Notes: generated from the sequence alone by a model not told the origin. 64,000 nt of DNA from Collinsella sp. (GCA_019414045.1 DXMW01000018.1:17726-81725); one strand, 5' to 3'. Counted from the stretch's first letter, positions 27,431 through 37,494 are shown. A program made the numbers and translations.

Positions 27431-29392
27431 CTAGTTGGTCGTACCGGAATCGTCGCCCGTGCCCGAGCCAGAGCCCGAACCCGAACCAGAAAGTGCGACC
27501 GTCAGCGTAATCGTGCTGTCGGTGGACTGCTTGCCGGTGGGGGAGACGCCCGTAACGGTGGCGTTTTCGTTGCCGCTCACGGGGTTGCCGTTCTGGTCGC
27601 AGAACGCGATGTTGTAGAACCCGGCGTTGTTGAGCGCGGTGACGGCGGCGGAGATGCTCTTGCCGTACAGGTTACCCGGAACGCTGGCCTTGCCGGACTT
27701 CTTGGCAATGACGACGGTAATCGTGGCGCCGGGCTTCTGCTTACCGCTGGGGTTCCAGCTGATCACGGTGCCCTCGGTAACCGAGTCGTTCTCCTGGTAG
27801 CTCACGTCGACGCCAAAGCCTGCCATATCGAGGGCGTTGCGCGCCTGGGCCTCGGTCATGTCGGTCAGGTCGGGGACGGACGTGGTATCCGGGCCGCTCG
27901 AGACCTTGTACGAGATGGTCGTGCCCTTCTCGACTTCCTTACCGGCGTCGGTGCCCTGCTCAAAGACCTGGCCTTCGTCGGCCTCGTTGGCCTCCTCGGT
28001 GGCGTTGCCCTTTAGGCCAACGCTTGCCAGTGCCGCCTCTGCCTGGTCCTTGGTCAGGCCGACAAGCTGGGGAACCTCAACCTTCTCGGAGGGCTTTGGG
28101 CCCTTGGAGATCACCAGGTTCACCTTGGTGCCTTTGGGCTTCTTGGTGTTGCCGTTGGGGGTCTGCTCGGCAACCTTGCCCTCGTCGACATCGTCGTTAT
28201 AGCTCTGGTCGATGGTGCCGACCTCAAGGCCTTCCTCCTTGATCAGCTCGACGGCAGTCTGCTGGTCCTTGCCCAGCACGTCGGGCACGGTGACCTGTTC
28301 GCCGCCAAAGAGTCCTGTGGCAAAGGCCACCACGATGCCGATGACGGCAACGGCTGCCACCACAGCGGCGATAATCTTGTTCTTGTTGGATTTGGGCTTT
28401 TCGACCTCGTAGGAGCCGGTGGAGCCCGAAACTGAGCTACGGGCGGTATTCTGGCCGCTCACGCCCGAGACGGGACGCACCATGGCGCGCGTCTGATCGG
28501 AAAGCTCGCGAGTCTTGGTGGCGCCCAGCTCACCGGGGGCACCGATGATGCGCGTGGGCTCCGAGATGTTGACGGCACGGCCCGATAGGTAGCTGTTGAG
28601 CACCTGACGCAGCTCGTCGGCGGTCTGGAAGCGGTTTGCCGGATCCTTCTCCATGCACTTGAGGATGATGCGCTCAAGGTCGGCGTCGACACCGGAGTTG
28701 ATCTGGCTTGGCGGAATAGGCAGCTCGTTGACCTGCTTGAGTGCGACCGAGATAGCGTCGTCACCGTCAAAGGGAACGCGGCCGGTGGCGCACTCGTACA
28801 TCACGACGCCCAGCGAGTAGATATCCGAGGTGGGGCCGAGGTCCTGACCGCGGGTCTGCTCGGGGCTGACGTAGTGGGCAGTTCCCAGCACGTTGTTGTC
28901 TTGCGTGAGGTGGCTGTTCTTGGCGCGCGCGATGCCAAAGTCCATGACCTTGATGTTGCCGTCGGGCAGCACCATGATGTTCTGCGGCTTAATGTCGCGG
29001 TGGATGATCTCGTGCTTGTGGGCGACCGAGAGTGCAGAGCTGATCTGCGATCCGATCTGGGCGACCTTCTTGGGGTCGAGGGCGCCGTGGCTCTTGATGC
29101 CGCTCTTAAGGTCAGTGCCGCGCAGGTACTCCATGACGATGTAATAGGTGTCGCCGTCCTTGCCCCAATCGTAGACGCCCACGATATAGGGGGAGGAGAG
29201 ACCGGCTGCTGCCTGGGCCTCCTGCTTAAAGCGTGCGGCGAAGGTTGCGTCACCGGCATACTGCGGCAGCATGATCTTGACGGCTACCGTGCGGTCGAGG
29301 ACCTGGTCCTGTGCACGGTAGACGGTCGCCATGCCGCCTGTTCCCACCTTATCCTTGAGGAGGTATCTTCCCCCGAGGACCCTCTGTTCCAT
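27431..29392 (-). CDS. pknB: PASTA-domain Ser/Thr protein kinase PknB
   Basis: A 653-aa membrane kinase. The cytoplasmic kinase domain (about 7-270) has GTGGMATVYRA, the catalytic HRDIKPQN and DFGIARA; a juxtamembrane linker and one helix (about 340-365) follow; then four extracytoplasmic PASTA repeats (each starting with a VPD/VPQ/VPG motif) that bind muropeptides. A Gly/Ser tail ends the protein. It coordinates growth and division by phosphorylating cell-wall proteins and FHA partners. Start chosen at MEQRVLGG, with AGGAG 6-8 bases upstream; five earlier residues are possible. Last gene of the operon, with a terminator at 27341. Confidence 0.96.
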   Translation of the reverse strand: MEQRVLGGRYLLKDKVGTGGMATVYRAQDQVLDRTVAVKIMLPQYAGDATFAARFKQEAQAAAGLSSPYIVGVYDWGKDGDTYYIVMEYLRGTDLKSGIKSHGALDPKKVAQIGSQISSALSVAHKHEIIHRDIKPQNIMVLPDGNIKVMDFGIARAKNSHLTQDNNVLGTAHYVSPEQTRGQDLGPTSDIYSLGVVMYECATGRVPFDGDDAISVALKQVNELPIPPSQINSGVDADLERIILKCMEKDPANRFQTADELRQVLNSYLSGRAVNISEPTRIIGAPGELGATKTRELSDQTRAMVRPVSGVSGQNTARSSVSGSTGSYEVEKPKSNKNKIIAAVVAAVAVIGIVVAFATGLFGGEQVTVPDVLGKDQQTAVELIKEEGLEVGTIDQSYNDDVDEGKVAEQTPNGNTKKPKGTKVNLVISKGPKPSEKVEVPQLVGLTKDQAEAALASVGLKGNATEEANEADEGQVFEQGTDAGKEVEKGTTISYKVSSGPDTTSVPDLTDMTEAQARNALDMAGFGVDVSYQENDSVTEGTVISWNPSGKQKPGATITVVIAKKSGKASVPGNLYGKSISAAVTALNNAGFYNIAFCDQNGNPVSGNENATVTGVSPTGKQSTDSTITLTVALSGSGSGSGSGTGDDSGTTN

Positions 29393-29524
29393 TCCTGCTC
29401 CTAACATAACTATTCGCTCAACGATGTGTGTAGTACCTACGATGTGGCCGCTGGGGCCGTGTGGCGCGTTGCCGCTAACTCTTCGGCCGCGGCGCGCCTC
29501 GGGTGTCCGATTCGATCATGGGCA

Positions 29525-32395
29525 TCACGCTCCCTGTGCGGCGAGCGCCGCGGTCAGGACGATGCCGGCGATCTTGGCGGCCTTGACGTCATGCTTGTCG
29601 TAATCCTCTAAGGCCACCGAGATAGCGACCGTGGGTGAATCGTAAGGTGCAAAGCCAACGAACATCGAGTTGACGTTGGTGCCGCCGGTTTCGGCCGAGC
29701 CGGTCTTGCCGGCGACCTTGACGCCGGGGATTTGGGCATCGGTGCCGGTGCCGGACTGGACGACGGCAAGCATGGCCTGCTTGACCTGGTCGGCCGTGGC
29801 GGAGCTGACGGCCTGACCCAGCGAGCGGGACTGCGTGGTCTTGACCACAGTTCCGTCCGGGGCGAGTACCTGGGCTACAAAGTACGGGTCCATGACCACG
29901 CCACTGTTAGCGATGGCGGCGGCAATCACGGCGTTTTGCATGACGGTGGTCTGCGGGCCGGGCGTGTGGTCCATGCCGACAGGCTGGCCGGCGCCGGCCC
30001 AAGCGGTCTCCCACTCGGTCATGAGCGACGGGTCTGCCATGATGGAGGCCGCGGAGGTCAGGTCCTGGCCGAGCTTTTGGCCGTAGCCAAAGGCGTTGGC
30101 AAACTGCACGAGCGTGTTTGCGCCAACTTCGTTTGCCACCTGGCCAAAGACGACGTTGGAGGACACGGCAAAGGCCTGCTGCAGGCTGATGGTGCCGTAG
30201 CTCTCGTTGGCATAGTTGGTGACCGGTGCGTTGCCGATGTCCATGGAGCCGGGCGCCTGGTAGGTGCTGGTAAGGCTGGCGGTGCCGGTCTCGAGTGCCG
30301 CGGAAAGCGTAACGACCTTAAACGTGGAGCCCGGCGTGTACAGCGCGTCCATGGCGCGATTGTACATAGAGCCGTCCTCGCCGCCGCCAGCCTGCAGTAG
30401 GGCGTCGATGTTGGTGTTGTCGTAGGTGGGCGAGCTGGCACATGCGAGCACCGCGCCGGTACGCGGGTCGATGACCACTACAGCGCCCTTAAAGCCCTTG
30501 AGTGCCTGCTCGGCCGCCGTCTGGATGCGCGAGTCGATGGTGAGCTTGGCGGTGTTGCCCGGCTGGGTCTGGCCCGCGAGCGACGCGATGGCGTTGTTCC
30601 AGCTGGAGTAGTCCTTAGAACCGGTGAGCGTGTCGTTCATGACGCTCTCGATGGCGGTGGTGCCATACTGCTGGCTCACGTAGCCAACCACGTGCGCTGC
30701 CAGGTTACCGTTGGGGTAGGAGCGTACGTAGGTGCCGTCCTCCTGCTGCAGCGACTCGGCCAGCGTCACGCCGTCGGACGTGATGATGGAGCCGCGCTGG
30801 ATGTACTTGGAGCGGGCGATGGTGTGGTTGTTGGTCGGCATGTCCTGATAGTCCTTGGCCTTAATGACCTGGACATAGGTGAGGTTGCCGATAAGGATGG
30901 CGAACAGCGCCGTAAAGGCGAGCACCGCACGGGTTAGACGGTTGGCGAGCGCAACGCGGCCGAGCACACCGGATTCAGGCGTGTCGAGCAGGCGACGGCG
31001 CATGCGCGAGCCGACGGAATGGCTGCCGCTGCCGTAGGAAGACGAGGTGGCAAAGCGCGTGCCCGTCGGGGCGGCGGCAGATGCGACCTGATCATCGGTG
31101 ATGGCGGCCATGGTGCCGGTGCCGGTAAGCTCGGCCTCGCGTCCGGTCGCCTCGTCACCGGCGCGCAGCAGGAGCGCGACGATGATAAAGCTTGCCAGCA
31201 GCGAGGAACCGCCCTGGCTCATAAAGGGTAGGGTGACGCCGGTCAGCGGGATCAGGCGGGTAACGCCGCCCACGATTAAAAAGGCCTGGAAGCTGATGGC
31301 GGCCGTAAGGCCCGTGGCGCTAAAGGCGGCGAGGTCGGATTTAGCGCGGGCAGCCGTGGTGAGGCCACGCACGGCAAAGAGCATAAACAGGATGAGCACG
31401 GCGCCGCCGCCCAAAAGGCCCATCTCCTCGCCGATGGCCGAGAAGATAAAGTCGGACTCGACGACAGGGATGTTGTTGGCCATGCCGTTGCCGATACCAA
31501 CACCGACCAGGCCGCCATCGGCAAGCGAGAAGAGCGACTGGACGATCTGGTAGCCCTGGCCCTGGGCGTCCTTAAACGGATCGACCCAAACCTGGAAACG
31601 CACCTGAACGTGAGACAGGAACTTGTAGGCGCCCACGGCTCCAACGGCTAAGAGCGCAAGGCCGATAACGACATACGAGAATCGTCCCGTGGCAACGTAG
31701 AGCATCAGCAAGAAGATGGTGTAGAACAGCACGGCCGAACCCAGATCGCGTTCGAAGACGACGACGAGCAGGCACACACCCCACACGGCAAACAGCGGCA
31801 GCAGCAGTCGCAGGCGAGGGATCTTAAAGCCCAGGATCTTGCGGTTGGAGATGGAGAGCAGCTCGCGGTTCTCGGCCAGGTACCCGGCCAGGAACAGCAC
31901 GATAAAGACCTTGGCGAACTCGCCGGGCTGGATGGTAAAGCCCGCGATGCGAATCCACAGCTTGGAGCCCGAGATCGTGGTGCCGATAAAGATAGGCAGC
32001 ATCAACAGAATGATGCCGATAATGCCAAAGGTGTACTTGTAGCGCATGACTACGTCGAGGTTCTTAACCAACGCGAGCGTTCCCACCATCAGGGCCACCG
32101 AGACAAACAGGATGATGAGCTGTGAGATGGCGAGAGCGGGGGCGAGACGCGTCACGAACGTGATGCCGATGCCCGAAAGCACAAAGACAATGGGCAGGAT
32201 GGCGGGGTCGGCACCGGGCGCCAAGATGCGCACGGCAATGTGGGCCGCGGCAAAGGCGGCAAAGAGGCCGATCGGTACGGCGAGCGTCTCAAAGGAGATG
32301 GCAGCGCCCGCGGTGAGGACGTACATCGCATACAGCAGGATGACGGGGAACGCCGAGGCGATGAGCAAGAGCAGCTCGGTGTTGCGGCGACTCAT
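29525..32395 (-). CDS. SEDS glycosyltransferase fused to class B penicillin-binding protein
   Basis: A 956-aa fusion of the two halves of a peptidoglycan synthase. Residues 1-415 are a FtsW/RodA-type polymerase with about 10-12 helices, ERDLGSAVLFYTIFL and ESDFIFSAIGEE holding the presumed catalytic Asp (about 315). A disordered linker of about 60 residues follows (415-475), then a PbpA/FtsI-like transpeptidase with its own helix (about 490-510), STFK (690-693), SSN (745-747) and KTG (897-899). In most actinobacteria rodA and pbpA are adjacent separate genes here; both activities look intact. AAAGGGAG is 8 bases before the ATG. Confidence 0.95.
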   Translation of the reverse strand: MSRRNTELLLLIASAFPVILLYAMYVLTAGAAISFETLAVPIGLFAAFAAAHIAVRILAPGADPAILPIVFVLSGIGITFVTRLAPALAISQLIILFVSVALMVGTLALVKNLDVVMRYKYTFGIIGIILLMLPIFIGTTISGSKLWIRIAGFTIQPGEFAKVFIVLFLAGYLAENRELLSISNRKILGFKIPRLRLLLPLFAVWGVCLLVVVFERDLGSAVLFYTIFLLMLYVATGRFSYVVIGLALLAVGAVGAYKFLSHVQVRFQVWVDPFKDAQGQGYQIVQSLFSLADGGLVGVGIGNGMANNIPVVESDFIFSAIGEEMGLLGGGAVLILFMLFAVRGLTTAARAKSDLAAFSATGLTAAISFQAFLIVGGVTRLIPLTGVTLPFMSQGGSSLLASFIIVALLLRAGDEATGREAELTGTGTMAAITDDQVASAAAPTGTRFATSSSYGSGSHSVGSRMRRRLLDTPESGVLGRVALANRLTRAVLAFTALFAILIGNLTYVQVIKAKDYQDMPTNNHTIARSKYIQRGSIITSDGVTLAESLQQEDGTYVRSYPNGNLAAHVVGYVSQQYGTTAIESVMNDTLTGSKDYSSWNNAIASLAGQTQPGNTAKLTIDSRIQTAAEQALKGFKGAVVVIDPRTGAVLACASSPTYDNTNIDALLQAGGGEDGSMYNRAMDALYTPGSTFKVVTLSAALETGTASLTSTYQAPGSMDIGNAPVTNYANESYGTISLQQAFAVSSNVVFGQVANEVGANTLVQFANAFGYGQKLGQDLTSAASIMADPSLMTEWETAWAGAGQPVGMDHTPGPQTTVMQNAVIAAAIANSGVVMDPYFVAQVLAPDGTVVKTTQSRSLGQAVSSATADQVKQAMLAVVQSGTGTDAQIPGVKVAGKTGSAETGGTNVNSMFVGFAPYDSPTVAISVALEDYDKHDVKAAKIAGIVLTAALAAQGA

Positions 32396-32411
32396 AAGCG
32401 GCACTCCCTTT

Positions 32412-34211
32412 CTAGTTCTTTTCGGAGGCTTCGGCCTCGGCGGACTGTTCGGCGGTTTTCTCGGAATCTGATTCGGAGGTCGATCCCTGGTCGGTGTTGT
32501 CGCGAATCGTTTGCGCGTCGATCACCTGGCGGGTCTGCTCCTCGTCGATCTGGTGGCGGTACTTGGATATCGTGTCCTGCGCATCGTCGACACTTGTTTG
32601 CGGAATGCCCGCCTTGAGGCGGTTTTGCGTGTCTTCGGGCAGGTCGGACAGCTTGATACTGGTTTCGCTTTCGAGCCAGTGGAGCTTGAGTCCGAGCGGC
32701 TTGCCGGGCAGGCCGCGCCAGACGGCGACATTGCCCTGGTAGGTACCCAGGTAGTACGAGCCGGTGACACCCGTGTAGGCCCAGATGGCAGCCGCCAGCA
32801 CCAAGACGAGACCTAAGACGACGCCGATGGTGACGTTGCGGCGACGCACGCGTTGCGCCTCGCGCATAACGCCATCGTCAACCAGGTCAACGACTACTAC
32901 GGTCACGTTGTCGTGGCCGCCGGCGGCAAGCGCCGCGTCCACTAGGTTGTCGACGCAGATTTGCGCGGTTGAGGACTGCGTGGCGATGTTCTCGATATCG
33001 CTATCGGGAATCATGCTCGAAAGGCCGTCGGAGCACAGGATCAGGCGGTCGCCTTCCTCGATATGCAGAGTGAAGTGGTCGGCATACATGGCGGGGTCCG
33101 AGCCCAGCGCACGGGTGATGACCGAGCGGTTTGGGTGGACGCGAGCCTCGTCTGCCGTAATCTCACCGGCGTCCACGAGCTCCTCCACGTAGGAGTGGTC
33201 GCGGGTCACGCGGATGAGCGTGCCCTCGTGGAGCAGGTAGGCGCGAGAGTCACCCACGTGGGCGATGGCGAGCGTGTCGTTTTCGATATAGGCGCAAGTG
33301 GCTGTGCAGCCCATGCCGGGCTTGCCCAGGCCGTTCAGGGCCGCCTCGATTACGGCGGCGTTGGCTGCCTCGACGGCTGCGGCCAGGCGTGCTGCGTCGG
33401 CGGACTGCGGGGCCGTCTTGGCAATAGTCTCGACGGCAATGGAAGAGGCTACCTCGCCGGCGGCGTGACCGCCCATGCCGTCGCATACGCAAAAGAGCGG
33501 CGACTGCACCAGGTAGGAATCCTCATTGTGCGGGCGTACGCAGCCAACGTCAGAGCGGGCGCCCCACATGAGTTGCGTGGTGGTGCCGGCATCATAGGTC
33601 GAGTCGGTCTCGATGCGCTCCTCGGTCAGGGGCTCAAAGCTCATGGTCGAGCCGGGGTCTTTGAGCTTGGTCTCAACGGCGGCAACGTCGATCTCGGCTG
33701 TGTCACCGGGAGAGACGGTGTCGGTCTCGGCGTTTGATTCGGAATCGCCGGTGTCCGGGGAGCCGGGCTCCTCGGGCGCGCGGGCGGTCGACTCGTCGTC
33801 TTGCGGGCTGACGTCTATAGGCTCGGGCGCCGGCGTAGACGCGGGCGCAACCTCGGATGCCGGGGCTATGGGAAACGCCGGCGCGGCGGGCTCGGGTGCC
33901 GCAAACACCGCAGCGCTCTCGTTGATTGCCGCGGCGACAGGCTCTGCAAAGTGAGCCGGCGCCGAGGTTGCTTCGGGCGCTGTGGGCTGTTCCGCGGCAT
34001 GTGCGCCGATGGGCGCCGCTACGGCATCCTCTTCGTCCTCGTTATCGGCGAGATCCGAAATATCATGCGTTACATGCGAAAGAGGCAGGGAGAACACGGT
34101 GTCCTCGGGTTCCACGGGTGCGGAGCCCGCCGGAGCGGCGTGGGCCGCCGCAGCTGTGGCGGCAGCCGGTGCCTCGGTCATAGTCGCGGACTTGTTCTCC
34201 TCGTCGATCAT
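32412..34211 (-). CDS. pstP: PP2C-family Ser/Thr phosphatase with acidic N-terminal extension
   Basis: A 599-aa protein. Residues 1-215 are Ala/Glu/Pro-rich and probably disordered. The PP2C domain (about 220-450) begins WGARSDVGCVRPHNEDSYLV and has CDGMGGHAAGE, AHVGDSRAYL, and GGHDNVTVVVVD, the metal-binding aspartates. A transmembrane helix (about 463-485) and a charged C-terminal domain follow. It removes phosphates added by the two kinases of the operon. Unlike usual PstP the catalytic domain is preceded by a long tail. The start overlaps the fhaB stop (ATGA); an internal start before the catalytic domain cannot be excluded. Confidence 0.93.
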   Translation of the reverse strand: MIDEENKSATMTEAPAAATAAAAHAAPAGSAPVEPEDTVFSLPLSHVTHDISDLADNEDEEDAVAAPIGAHAAEQPTAPEATSAPAHFAEPVAAAINESAAVFAAPEPAAPAFPIAPASEVAPASTPAPEPIDVSPQDDESTARAPEEPGSPDTGDSESNAETDTVSPGDTAEIDVAAVETKLKDPGSTMSFEPLTEERIETDSTYDAGTTTQLMWGARSDVGCVRPHNEDSYLVQSPLFCVCDGMGGHAAGEVASSIAVETIAKTAPQSADAARLAAAVEAANAAVIEAALNGLGKPGMGCTATCAYIENDTLAIAHVGDSRAYLLHEGTLIRVTRDHSYVEELVDAGEITADEARVHPNRSVITRALGSDPAMYADHFTLHIEEGDRLILCSDGLSSMIPDSDIENIATQSSTAQICVDNLVDAALAAGGHDNVTVVVVDLVDDGVMREAQRVRRRNVTIGVVLGLVLVLAAAIWAYTGVTGSYYLGTYQGNVAVWRGLPGKPLGLKLHWLESETSIKLSDLPEDTQNRLKAGIPQTSVDDAQDTISKYRHQIDEEQTRQVIDAQTIRDNTDQGSTSESDSEKTAEQSAEAEASEKN

Positions 34212-34624
34212 CGACGGTTCACCTTCATGACCACATCGCCAATCTGGACTTCGTCGCCCTCGCGCAGCGTTGCGGGCTCCACAAGCTGGCGGCCGTTGAC
34301 GAGCGTGCCGTTAAGCGAGTTGAGGTCCTCGATGATGAGCGCCGGGCCCTGCAGCGAAAAGCGCGCATGCGAGGCCGAGACGAATGGTTCGTTGATGCAG
34401 ATGTCCGAAGACGGCGAGCGACCGACGATGACGGGGCCGAGCATGTCTACGTGGATGCCGCGGATACCGCGCGGACCCTTGTCCACATCGATCGTCCAGA
34501 TAGCCGAGTCGCGACGCTGCCCGCGCACAAGTCCCACGCCGGTCTTCATGACGGCGAACAGGAAGATATAGAGCAGGGCGACCAGGACGATGCGGCCTGC
34601 AAAAAGGACGATATCGATGTTCAT
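34208..34624 (-). CDS. fhaB: FHA-domain protein FhaB (FipA-like)
   Basis: A 138-aa protein: an N-terminal hydrophobic helix (about 5-28) then a forkhead-associated domain with GRSPSSDICINEPFVSASHA and NSLNGTLVNGR, the phosphothreonine-binding residues. It is a membrane-tethered reader of kinase phosphorylation, coupling PknA/PknB signalling to the division machinery. It overlaps pstP by 4 bp and lies 6 bp after fhaA. Confidence 0.94.
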   Translation of the reverse strand: MNIDIVLFAGRIVLVALLYIFLFAVMKTGVGLVRGQRRDSAIWTIDVDKGPRGIRGIHVDMLGPVIVGRSPSSDICINEPFVSASHARFSLQGPALIIEDLNSLNGTLVNGRQLVEPATLREGDEVQIGDVVMKVNRR

Positions 34625-34630
34625 AAGAGA

Positions 34631-35644
34631 CTATCCCCTAAATTCAAAGGTGCTCAGGCCAAACGTCAGCAGATCGCCGTTGCGCAGCGGGCAGCGCGTA
34701 ATGCGGCGGTTGTTGACGAGCGTGCCGTTGGTGGAATTGAGATCCTCGATCGACCAATCCGAGCCCGTAAAGGTGAGCTGGGCGTGGCGGCGCGACACGT
34801 TGGGGTCGCGCAGGGCAATGTCGGAAACTGAGCGCTCGCGACCGATGGTCACCTGTGCGGAGGTGATGCTATGGCTCTCGCCGCTCACGACGTCGACGAG
34901 CTGGGCGAGCGGGCGCTGCGGGGCGCGAGTGCTCGCCATGTTGGAGGCGATGCCGGCTGCGGCGCCTAGGCCCACGGCGGCGCCGGTCGCGGCGGCTCCG
35001 CCCATGCCGGCAAGCGCGTCGCGCGAGACGGTCTGCGGCACCGGGATGGGTGCGGCGGCGGGGTCGGGGACGCTAGGCGCGAAGGGGTCTGCCATGGCAA
35101 GCGGGTCGGGAGCGGCGGCGCGAGGCGTCGGTTGCTGCTGGGGCATGGCGGCGGGGCGCTGCTGCTGCGGGGCAGCAAACTGCTGCTGGCCGGCGCGCGG
35201 GGCGCTGGCGGCACGGCTTGCCGCGGAGTTGTTTTGGCCCAGACCGTTTTGATAGGCGCGCTCTTCTTCGTACAGGCGGCCGAGCGTGGGGGCATCGACG
35301 TTCTCGGCAAAGACCGAGAACTTGCCGGCGCGCAGCTGCGGATCGATCATAAAGCGCACGAGGGGCTCGCCGACAAAGACATAACGGCGCTTTTCGGCCT
35401 GCGCCTTCACAAACTCGCGGACCTCGCGCGAAAGCTCGGGGTAGAACGGGGCGAGCATGGGATCGTCGTCGGCGGCGATCAGGATGGTATAGAGTGCCGG
35501 CGCCGTGTTGACGCCATTGATCACCAGAGTCTGATCCTCCATGTCGCGAGCGGCCTGCTTGGCAAGCTTCTTAAAGGAGAACGGGGCACGGGTGGCACCG
35601 AAGATGCCGGCCACGTGGTCCTCGAAGATGTTCAGGAAGTTCAC
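34631..35644 (-). CDS. fhaA: DUF3662/FHA-domain protein FhaA
   Basis: A 337-aa cytosolic protein: N-terminal DUF3662 domain (about 1-120, MNFLNIFEDHVAGIFG), a Gln/Pro/Ala-rich linker (about 150-235) and a C-terminal FHA domain with RERSVSDIALRDPNVSRRHA and NSTNGTLVNNRR. In mycobacteria the orthologue binds phosphorylated MviN and regulates peptidoglycan precursor flipping. It overlaps the upstream kinase gene by 4 bp. Confidence 0.95.
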   Translation of the reverse strand: MNFLNIFEDHVAGIFGATRAPFSFKKLAKQAARDMEDQTLVINGVNTAPALYTILIAADDDPMLAPFYPELSREVREFVKAQAEKRRYVFVGEPLVRFMIDPQLRAGKFSVFAENVDAPTLGRLYEEERAYQNGLGQNNSAASRAASAPRAGQQQFAAPQQQRPAAMPQQQPTPRAAAPDPLAMADPFAPSVPDPAAAPIPVPQTVSRDALAGMGGAAATGAAVGLGAAAGIASNMASTRAPQRPLAQLVDVVSGESHSITSAQVTIGRERSVSDIALRDPNVSRRHAQLTFTGSDWSIEDLNSTNGTLVNNRRITRCPLRNGDLLTFGLSTFEFRG

Positions 35645-37494
35645 GAAAGATCACTCTCCGTATAGGTTCTTTGGTATCCGAGCAAATATAGGCATATCCC
35701 AACGATTATAGAGGATAGGGTTCCCGCAACCGCCGCCTTGGCGACGACCGCGGCTGCAAGGCTGGCAATTTCCATATGGTGTGCAAGACAGGACGCCGCT
35801 GCGCAGCCGATGCCGGCGACAGCGATGGCGGCGATTGCGGCAAGGTTTGAGCCCTGATCGGCACGCTTGGCATGGGCATTGAGCAGCGCAGATGACGCCG
35901 CGGCAGTTGCCGCTACCAGCACAAAGGCAGCCCAAAGGAGTGGGTCTCCCAGCGCTGCGGCAACGTTACCGAGCCCCAGCACGCCTCCGGCTGAAAGCGC
36001 GACCGTGGCCAGACGGGCAAAAAGCACGCCCATGCCCGTTGCCGCGGCGGCGCTTGCCGGGCCAAGCCAAAATGACGCGACGCCGGCGGCGACCCCAGCT
36101 GCCAGGAAGGTGTTGCCAGTCAGACAGCCAAGCGCGAGTGCACAGGTGAGCGCGGCGCTCGCGGCAGCCTCGGTGCGACCCCAGGCGATCCACCAACCGG
36201 ACATGGCGGCGGCAAAGATCGCCGCGACGGGCAACATCGACAGGATGCCCTGCGCCTGCATGGTGGCGTTGGCCATGAGCACCAAAAAGCCCACAGCCGA
36301 GATGGCCGAGCCGATCTGGGGGGCCAGGCCAGCCGCCGCTCCGATCGCGATGGCCGCAATGACCAGGCCGGGAAGCGCCGCGACCCCGGCCGTTTGCATC
36401 AGCAAAAAGCTAAAGGTGCCGCACGTTAGCGCCGAGATAGCGCGCATGGCGTAGTCGCGCGCATGGCTCCAGCGCGTGCCCGCCCAGCCGAGTGCGGGGT
36501 CGACCTCGATGGCGTCGTCCTCGTAGTACGACGGCTCGATATCGTCGAGCTCCTGCTCGTCATCCGAAAGCTCGCCAACCATTTGCTCCAGACTGCGACG
36601 GCCCTCGCGCACGCTGCCCAGACCGGCAAGGAGTTGGTCGCAAAATGCCTCGATGCTGTTGGGGCGGTCCTGCGGCATGGGGGAGAGCGCGCTCATGAGC
36701 GCGCTCTCGGCTCCCGGGGGAAAGTGTGGTATCAGCTCGCTGGGATAGGTGGCGCCGCCGATGATACGGCCGAGCGAGTCGGCGGGCGTGGCCGCCATAA
36801 AGGGAGCGCTGCCGCACAGGCCCTCGTAGATCACACAGGCGAGGGCAAAGACATCAGCGCGTTCGTCGACCGTGCCGGTCTCGATATCGAGCTGCTCGGG
36901 CGGCATGTAGCCGATGGTGCCGCCGCGCGAGCCGCCAAAGCCACCGGCGGACGACAGTCGCGCCATGCCAAAGTCGGTGAGCTTTACATTGCCCGAGTGG
37001 TCGATGAGCACGTTGGCGGGCTTAATGTCCAGGTGGAGTACGCCATTACTGTGGGCGAAGGTGAGCGCCTGGCCCAGGGCATCGGCAATGGCCGCGGCCT
37101 CGTCAAAGGTAAGTGAGTGGCCGTCCGCGCGGTGCAAAAACTCGGCCAGCGACATGCCATCGACATATTCCATAACCAGGTAGGCATAGGCTGTGTCGTG
37201 CGTAAAGTCGATGACCTGCACGATGTTGGGATGTTGAAGCATGGCGGCAGTGTGCGCCTCGCGCAGGACATCCATGATGTCGCTAGCGGGCATGCCGGCA
37301 CCGTTGATAAGGGGGATGCGCTTAATGGCGACGCGGCGGCGCAGGTGCGTGTCGCGGCAAATCTCGATGGAGCCAAAACCGCCGGTCGCAAGTGTCTCGA
37401 GCGGCTGGTACCGCTTGAGCAGCTCGCGAGAGCTGGTGCCCTCCAAAGGAACGTCCGGCGAGAACCGGGCGGTATGTTGCGAGAAAAGCGGCAT
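35641..37494 (-). CDS. Ser/Thr protein kinase with multi-pass membrane C terminus
   Basis: A 617-aa protein, first gene of the operon. The kinase domain (about 28-285) has TGGFGSIEICRD, VAIKRI with the ATP-binding Lys, catalytic HLDIKPANVLI (Leu replaces the Arg of HRD) and DFGMARL. After a linker of about 90 residues come some eight hydrophobic helices (about 355-615) rich in Ala/Gly. It occupies the PknA position of the actinobacterial locus, but the polytopic tail is not that of PknA. The start (MPLFSQ) has GAGGG 6 bases upstream. Missing HRD Arg suggests no activation-loop switch (non-RD kinase). Confidence 0.9.
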   Translation of the reverse strand: MPLFSQHTARFSPDVPLEGTSSRELLKRYQPLETLATGGFGSIEICRDTHLRRRVAIKRIPLINGAGMPASDIMDVLREAHTAAMLQHPNIVQVIDFTHDTAYAYLVMEYVDGMSLAEFLHRADGHSLTFDEAAAIADALGQALTFAHSNGVLHLDIKPANVLIDHSGNVKLTDFGMARLSSAGGFGGSRGGTIGYMPPEQLDIETGTVDERADVFALACVIYEGLCGSAPFMAATPADSLGRIIGGATYPSELIPHFPPGAESALMSALSPMPQDRPNSIEAFCDQLLAGLGSVREGRRSLEQMVGELSDDEQELDDIEPSYYEDDAIEVDPALGWAGTRWSHARDYAMRAISALTCGTFSFLLMQTAGVAALPGLVIAAIAIGAAAGLAPQIGSAISAVGFLVLMANATMQAQGILSMLPVAAIFAAAMSGWWIAWGRTEAAASAALTCALALGCLTGNTFLAAGVAAGVASFWLGPASAAAATGMGVLFARLATVALSAGGVLGLGNVAAALGDPLLWAAFVLVAATAAASSALLNAHAKRADQGSNLAAIAAIAVAGIGCAAASCLAHHMEIASLAAAVVAKAAVAGTLSSIIVGICLYLLGYQRTYTESDLS

